In this document: positions 58,214 to 64,000 of the stretch, piece by piece
How the letters are laid out: each line of letters opens with the position of its first letter
How positions within the stretch are numbered: position 1 is the first letter of the stretch
Source: Heterobasidion occidentale
Taxonomy: Eukaryota; Basidiomycota; Agaricomycetes; Russulales; Bondarzewiaceae
Direction: 5' to 3'
Assembly (NCBI GenBank): GCA_039111635.1
Contig: JBCAQO010000003.1
Coordinates: forward strand, 1,426,001 to 1,490,000
DNA: 64,000 nt
Notes under the pieces: generated by a model
Databases searched by the model: none
Told to the model about the DNA's origin: nothing
Seen by the model: only the letters and a program-made list of their open reading frames with translations
Translations under genes and position numbers: made by a program

Positions 58214-61200
58214 ATGGGCGAATTTTCGAATGCGGTTCTCGAGGTGTCTCATCAGCTGTTCAAAAGGAAAGCTACAGAACAGGTACGCCTATTTCTACGT
58301 CGGTTGTAGACTTCAATCTCACAAGGCTCGCAGGCGGGAGTTTTGGCAGGTTTGAACCCAGTAGCGTTCAACTCTAACGACCCTTTCCCGCTATGGGTCA
58401 TTCAGACCGGTGAGTGACCTCTTTGAGTCTCAGGCTTTGGGTACTGAGAGGTTGTGATCTAGTTATCATCATTGGCATGACGCAGTTCCTGTCTCTTTTC
58501 CTTTCACGCATGCGACAGCCTCGGGTCATTGCTGAAGTCATTGGAGGCGTTATCCTTGGACCCACTGTTATGGGCAGGATTCCAAACTTCACCAAGTCGA
58601 TATTTCCGAAGGACTCGTTACCCATGCTCAACCTGACTGCCACCATTGGCCTGGTGTTCTTTCTTTTCCTAGTGGGGATGGAGGTGGACGTCCGCATCGT
58701 AAGACGGAATGCCAAGGCATCGGCCGCCATCTCCATTGCAGGCTTGGTCGTTCCTCTTGGGCTAGGCGCTGCAGTGGCTATTCCCATTTACAGGGAATTC
58801 ATAGACTCCAGTGTCAATTATGGTTACTTCATCCTTTTTGTCGCTGTCGCTGTCGGCATCACCGCATTCCCAGTCCTATGCCGTATCCTCACAGAGGTGA
58901 AGCTCCTTGACACCACTGTCGGTGTTGTCGTGCTCTCGGCTGGCGTAGGCAACGATGTGATTGGGTGGATTCTCCTGGCACTTACGGTCGCTCTGGTCAA
59001 CGCATCTACAGGCTTAACTGCTCTGTATGTTTTACTCACCGGAGTCGGCTTTGTTCTGTTCTTGCTTTTCCCTGTTCGATGGGCATACGTGGCTTTGGCA
59101 AGGTGGACCGGAAGCTTGGAGGCTGGACAACCGAGTGCTATGATGATGACCCTCACACTTGTGATCGTCCTGGCTTCAGCATTCTTCACGGACATTATCG
59201 GCATCCATGCTATCTTTGGTGCGTCATTTTCACGATAACAGAAACAATAGTAACCAGTGGTCATCAGGAGGGTTTTTGGCGGGCCTCATTATTCCGAAGG
59301 ATAACGAATTTGACATTGCGCTCGTTGAAAAACTTGAAGACCTTGTTGGGCTCCTGTTCCTCCCTCAGGTGCACCCTCACCTATGTAACTTGCTTTACAT
59401 CACAGCGACTTATCTGTCTGTTCCAGTACTTTGCTCTCTCCGGCCTGCGCACTGATTTTGGAACCTTGGACACCGGCCTCACTTGGGGTTACACAATTTT
59501 AATATGTGTTGTCGCCTTCTTCTCCAAATTCCTCTCTTGCGGCTTGACTGCGAAGGCATTCGGCTTTAATCCGCGCGAGTCAGGAGCTATCGGTATACTG
59601 ATGAGTTGCAAGGGGTATGCACTCTGCTTCGTTGAAACGGCATGCGCATGCTTATATCTTTTCTAGTTTGGTAGAACTCATTGTCCTCAACGTCGGGCTG
59701 CAAGCCGGTGTTCTCAACACTCGCGTCTTCTCCATGTTCGTCTTGCACGCATTGGTGCTCACCTTCCTGACGACCCCCCTCACCCTCTGGGTTTACCCCG
59801 CGCGAGTCCGTATTCGCGCCGGAACTGTCTCTGAGAAGCAAGGGCCAAGCGCAAGGACGGGAGAGGATGGCGATGGCATCGCAAGAACCTCCGAGGGCCC
59901 TCTCAAAACCAGTTTTGCCGTTGTTCTTGATAGAATTGAGCAACTTCCGGCAATCATGACGATCACGCAACTTCTCCAACGTCCTGCACCATGTGGGACC
60001 CCACCTCCCATGTCTGATGTCTCACACATTACCACGAAGTCATCTGCCGTCGACAACGTCAACCTACCAGTCTTGACCTCAGCGGCTGCGCCGCACTCTC
60101 AGCCCATCGCCATTCATGCTCTCCGACTTATCGAATTGTCAGAGCGAACGTCGGCGATGCTCAGATCACAAGCCGCGGACTCGCTTATCCAAAGCGATCC
60201 AGTTCTGTCTGTTTTCCGAACCTTTGGCCGCTTGAACCGCTTCTCAGTGTCGACGTCGCTCTCTGTTGTTCCATCCGAAGAGTTTTCTGCGAACGTGACA
60301 GAGCATGCGCTGGAGAATAATTCGCAGATGGTGATTATTCCATGGAGCTCCTCTACAGTGGCGGTCGCCGACGAATCTATCGCGAGCTCCAGTTCCTCGA
60401 CGCCTTACAATCCATTCGATGGTCTCTTTAGCAAAAGCTCAGGGAACTCGGGACTGGAACACACGTCTTCTGTCGTCTATTCTCAGTTTGTGCGGAGGGT
60501 CTTCGCCAATAGCCCTGTCGATGTAGCGATTTTCATCGACCGGGGACTTTCCTCGAGTGGTTCACAATCTCACATCTTCCTTCCCTTCTTTGGAGGCCCC
60601 GATGACCGCCTCGCCCTGTCCTTCGTCGTTCAATTATGCAGCAACGAGTCTGTGACTGCCTCTGTCGTGCGAATCAGAAAGACGGATCTGGACGACGCAG
60701 ATTCGGTCACCTCTGAAGTTGCGATGAAGTCGCCAGTGACTTTCCCAGGTATCACGAGCTCAAACGTACGTGATTTCGGCAAAACCATTACTTTCTTATC
60801 GAATGCTGACGACGTACTCGCAGACGCTGACCTTCCCCGACACAGTCTATGGCCAACGTGATACTCAAACGCGTCTTCAGTCCGAGACGGCGGACAACAT
60901 CCTGTGGTCGCAGTTCACGTCCTCGGGCACTGGCCATTCCCAGGACGTCGCATCCGCCCTGACGCGCATCACCTTCACTGAAGAATCGACGTCGAAGCCC
61001 CTGCACCGCACGATCGAGATGGCTGCACAGCTCGCCCAGTCGCCAAGGTCGTTGTTCATCGTCGCCGGCCGGTCTAGACGCATGGCCGTAGACTCTCACC
61101 AGGCGGAGCTGCGTCAGCTCATAGCGGAGAAGGGGATCAGCGTTGGATCTGAGGCGCCTAAAACTCTGGGCGACGTAGCCGCTGCATATGTCGCGACTGG

Positions 61201-61240
61201 GGTCAATGCCAGCCTAGTCGTGTTGCAAGCCTGTGCCTGA
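58214..61240 (+). CDS. KHA1: K+/H+ antiporter of the CPA2 family (Kha1-like)
   Basis: Exons 58214-58282, 58334-58409, 58463-59218, 59268-59368, 59427-59614, 59667-60765 and 60824-61240 give 901 residues. The membrane half has the Na+/H+ exchanger fold: LNPVAFNSNDPFPLWVIQT, RQPRVIAEVIGGVILGPTVMG, GLVFFLFLVGMEVD, VGITAFPVLCRILTE, SAGVGNDVIGWILLA with the ion-binding Asp, IIGIHAIFGGFLAGLIIP and ALSGLRTDFGTLD. The soluble C-terminal half (from about residue 480) has universal-stress-like segments (PIAIHALRLIELSERTS, QMVIIPWSSS, VAIFIDRGL, RLALSFVVQLC) and ends SLVVLQACA. In yeast Kha1 sits in the Golgi and sets pH and potassium. No frame defect over 2.7 kb of coding sequence. Confidence 0.92.
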
Positions 61241-61890
61241 TACGACGTGATGCTCACTTGCTTCATTTTTTACGATCTCACGGAACACACTATTTTCATC
61301 TTTACTTGTACCGATATTGCTTCCTCTGTTTCGCGTTAGATAAATGACTTCTGTACTATCAAGGCCACCGAGTACTTTATATATCCAAATGGCATCTCAG
61401 TCTTGTTTACGAATCTCGGATCTCCGGCGCTTAAGCAACAAACGCTCGTGTATGACTAAGCAGTGTTTGCCGACACCTTCAAGGAGTGCCAGGTGGTTTG
61501 GCCAAGGCTGATTCAACCTCGTCGTCAACATGGCAGCGGGACAAGCAAGGCTACGCTTGTCGACCTTGTGTCTGTCTTCGCGAAGGACGACGCGACGGCT
61601 CTGCCCATCGACTTGTACTCGCAAAAGGCAAGTCTCTAGTATGCCGTGTCCTTGTAGGTCCTTGTTCTACAGTGCTCCGCTGCCGAGTATAAAGGTGCGG
61701 AACCCGAGTCACACCGTTTCTCCATCCCGCGTTTCAACGTAAACCGTGAGTCAATCCACTCTCCCCCTTCGTCGCGAGCGCGCGCTCGGCGCTCGCTTCT
61801 CGAGCAGCGTCGATCTGCGATACCTTATGGCCGGTGCTGACTCTTGTCGGGGTTTTCGATCCGCAGCGCGTGCCCGGGGTTCTTTTTTTC
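61241..61890. other. Intergenic and probable leader region of the last gene
   Basis: About 650 bases. A TATA-like TATAAA (61688-61693) probably drives the following gene. A GTGAGT at about 61746 could open an intron in the leader with the acceptor CAG at about 61917, which would change the start of that gene. No other gene is visible. Confidence 0.4.
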
Positions 61891-63537
61891 ATGATATCTA
61901 CGAGCGCGATCAGACAGAAACCTACCTGCAAGAGGTGTGGAGAGAGAACATTGGGGCACAGGCGCCAGGGCGGGCGCTTGGTGTGCCCGGGCGGGCTCGA
62001 CCCGCCCACGACGACCCGCCCGCGCAAGCGCAGCCGCGAGCTGTACGAGGACGAGGGCTCGGACAGCGACGACCCGCTCCTTCTCAAGCCGCTTTCGTCC
62101 GACGAGGCGCGGCCTCCCGTATCTCGAAAGCGACGCGCTAGCTACCAATACGATCGCGACTGCTACGGCGACGAGGAAGAGCGAGATGGACGCGACGCGC
62201 CCGTGCTCACGGCGCGCGCGCGCGAGATCGTGGCGCAGAACTTGTGCGTCAGACAGCTGGCGCGGATCGGGGTGCGGTTCACCTCGGAGCCTGCCCCCAA
62301 TCTGAGGTTTCTCGCACCGGCCTTTGACCCGGGTACTGCCCTCGAGCCCGCCCAGGACGAGGGGACGCGGACCGAGAGCGACGGGGCAGGTCGGTACAGC
62401 GTACACGACGAACGCAGTGTCGCTGGGGATGAGCAAGAGGACGACGAAGGCGACGAGACTCGCACGCACACGGGCGCAGACGACGACGAAGATGATGAGA
62501 CTCGCACGCAGACAGGCCCAGACGACGATGAGACTCGCACGCAGACGGGCGCAGACGACCACAACGAAGGCTGGCGCGCGCAGGGCTCGTTGTGCGCCTC
62601 GTCACAGACCCTACTCGTACACACCAAACCTGGCTCACGGGCCGGCTCGTTTACGGCGCGCTGGGTGTCTATCCATGCAAAGGGTAAGCGCATTGCGAGG
62701 TCTGCGCCCGAGTCGGACCACAGCGCGACCCCCACCAGGCCCGCGTCCCGCGTCTCTGCATTGTGCTACGCGTCGTCCGGCCACGGAAAGCGGCAGCGTC
62801 TGGAGTTCGGCACCCTTCCGCAGGAGACCGCCCTGCGCGACATCAGGGAGTGGGCCTCCAACATCCCCACCAACCCCAGCGGGCGCCACGGAACCCGCTC
62901 GCACGCAGACGACGACGACGATGCAGGGTCCCAGTTCGAGTTCGGTATGCCGGCGACCGTCCCCTTCCCTCCCCCCATCGTAGCCCTCCCCGGGCCCGAC
63001 GTTATCACGCTAGCGCCCGCGCGCCCGGCCTCGCCCACCCTTTCTTCCTCCTCCACCACCGACCGCTCCTCCACCACCGAAGACTCCGTCCGCTCCCTAG
63101 ACGACCCGCTCACCCCCGCGATGGCCGCCGCCCAGGCGCCCTTCCACTACCTCGAGCGCGTCCTCCGCGCAGCATCAGTACCGATCGCGTGCCTCTGCTG
63201 GGTCCCGACGGCGAGCGTCGCGCGCGCGAGCCTCGACATCGCGCGCGCGGGGCTCTTCGTGTCCCTCTCGTACGACGCGCACGACGGCGTGTGGATCGTC
63301 GTCGCCGACACGCCGCGCAAGCTCGAGTGGGTGCTCGTGCACAGCGACGTGCTCGCGCGCGCCTCGCTCCTCGCGCGCATCGGGGACCTCCCCTGGGGCG
63401 CGCCCCCCGCCGCGGTCGAGGCCGCGATCGAGGCGGGGTCGGAGGCGGAGGTCCCGGTGTACCCTGCGCAGTTCATGGGCGGCCAGTTGGGCGGCGTTGT
63501 CGTGTGGTGCAACGCGAACGATATGCCCATCGCGTGA
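61891..63537 (+). CDS. Unknown GC-rich, acidic protein with a cysteine motif and a short tandem repeat
   Basis: One open exon of 549 codons from the first in-frame ATG. Near the start it has CKRCGERTL...LVCPGG, a possible zinc-binding knuckle; two Cys pairs are not complete, so this is tentative. A basic segment (RPRKRSRELYEDEGSDSDD) follows. Residues about 185-225 contain three copies of an ETRTxTGxDD unit. The C-terminal 150 residues look globular (FHYLERVLRAASVPIACLCWVPTASVARASLDIARAGLFVSLSYDA) and end GGVVVWCNANDMPIA. The composition is far more GC-rich than its neighbours, with long GC-ended codon runs. The start may lie upstream through a leader intron. I do not recognise the family. 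Confidence 0.6.
   Translation: MISTSAIRQKPTCKRCGERTLGHRRQGGRLVCPGGLDPPTTTRPRKRSRELYEDEGSDSDDPLLLKPLSSDEARPPVSRKRRASYQYDRDCYGDEEERDGRDAPVLTARAREIVAQNLCVRQLARIGVRFTSEPAPNLRFLAPAFDPGTALEPAQDEGTRTESDGAGRYSVHDERSVAGDEQEDDEGDETRTHTGADDDEDDETRTQTGPDDDETRTQTGADDHNEGWRAQGSLCASSQTLLVHTKPGSRAGSFTARWVSIHAKGKRIARSAPESDHSATPTRPASRVSALCYASSGHGKRQRLEFGTLPQETALRDIREWASNIPTNPSGRHGTRSHADDDDDAGSQFEFGMPATVPFPPPIVALPGPDVITLAPARPASPTLSSSSTTDRSSTTEDSVRSLDDPLTPAMAAAQAPFHYLERVLRAASVPIACLCWVPTASVARASLDIARAGLFVSLSYDAHDGVWIVVADTPRKLEWVLVHSDVLARASLLARIGDLPWGAPPAAVEAAIEAGSEAEVPVYPAQFMGGQLGGVVVWCNANDMPIA
62447..62562 (+). repeat. Three imperfect copies of a 33-39 base coding repeat
   Basis: Each unit contains GAGACTCGCACGCA followed by AC(A/G)G(G)C and a GAC-rich stretch, coding for ETRTHTGADDDED, ETRTQTGPDDD and ETRTQTGADD. 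The first unit is longer by six bases. All lengths are multiples of three, so the frame is kept. The repeat encodes an acidic segment and is likely to vary in copy number among strains. Confidence 0.75.
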
Positions 63538-64000
63538 ACCAGACGTGGGCTTCCCTGTATCTGCGCGAAAGGTAAAGTATTGTAGTCTTTGTATGTCTCT
63601 GCTCTCGTTTCTCCTTCTGTGCGGTCTCTCTTCGCGCGGTCTCTCTGCGACTTGTCCTATGCATTTATGTACCCCCGGACCTTTTAGGCAGTATGCCCCA
63701 TGCAGTAATACTCTGGTTATTTTCTTGTGCAATGGCAATTTCTTTCTGGCCGCCCTTTTCTACGCGCCGTCCTTCGGTGGACGCCCCCAAAGGCGCTCGC
63801 AGCAGCACATTTCACATTCGCCGACCAAACCCCAATGAAGAACAAGAGACAGAAACGGTACGAGAACGGAAGAAGAAGCGGGAGAGCAAAAAAACAAACA
63901 ATGATACAACGTCGTGCGCGTCGCGACGCCAGGATGGCCGGAATCGGCGAGGGAGCGCGAGCGACAGACGGACTCATGTACTACTAGCGGATCGTGACAG
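63538..64000. other. 3' flank, no gene seen
   Basis: The last 463 bases follow the unknown acidic protein. Open frames of 86-113 codons occur on both strands without family character. A gene starting beyond the right edge could have its promoter here; nothing supports a specific call. Confidence 0.35.

Noticed and set aside
62163..62735. Several long frames on both strands in the GC-rich gene
   Set aside because: Low stop frequency in GC-rich DNA explains them; residues are monotonous Arg/Ser/Pro, unlike the chosen frame.

Overview
The window is nuclear DNA of a filamentous basidiomycete, most likely an Agaricomycete. The evidence is dense genes on both strands, many GT-AG introns of about 45-70 bases, a tandem pair of GPI-anchored chitin deacetylases, and a conserved eukaryotic gene set (ribophorin I, Bud31, Yos1, uL29, mL22, His6). 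I see no virus, plasmid, CRISPR array, rRNA, convincing tRNA or intact transposon. Gene models below come from splicing the sequence by eye and checking that the phase holds across every junction.

Layout. 0-9.7 kb: a secreted Kelch protein cut by the left edge (-), an HMG-box factor, an unknown protein, a C2H2 zinc-finger factor, 2 kb with no gene, and a GILT-family thiol reductase. 9.7-19 kb: Yos1 (-), mitochondrial mL22, ribophorin I, a small secreted protein with an in-frame TAG (-), a PPR-type protein, and a membrane-anchored A1 aspartic protease (-). 19.4-32.5 kb: an iron-dependent dehydrogenase of the hydroxyacid-oxoacid transhydrogenase type, His6, ribosomal uL29, an O-methyltransferase, one or two unknown proteins (-), an SDR (-), and a polyamine-synthase-like membrane protein. 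32.8-43 kb: a BTB-like protein, a 2-oxoglutarate/Fe(II) oxygenase, a RING protein, an AlaX/AARSD1 tRNA-editing protein (-), and an MFS transporter. 44-49 kb: the two chitin deacetylases. 50.5-64 kb: a Ste20/GCK kinase (-), a REEP/DP1 membrane-shaping protein with a very long tail (-), Bud31, a Kha1-type K+/H+ antiporter, and a GC-rich acidic protein with a short tandem repeat.

The genes are mostly unrelated housekeeping and cell-surface functions, not one pathway. Partial themes are the secretory pathway (Yos1, ribophorin I, REEP, GILT, protease) and the cell wall (chitin deacetylases).

The most striking signal is technical or evolutionary. Between about 19.8 and 48.9 kb, at least eleven conserved genes need one or more single-base frame corrections, nearly always a missing base. 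The set includes ribosomal uL29, which should be essential. Genes outside this interval splice cleanly. Residual consensus errors are the simplest reading; clustered decay of a haplotype is the alternative.
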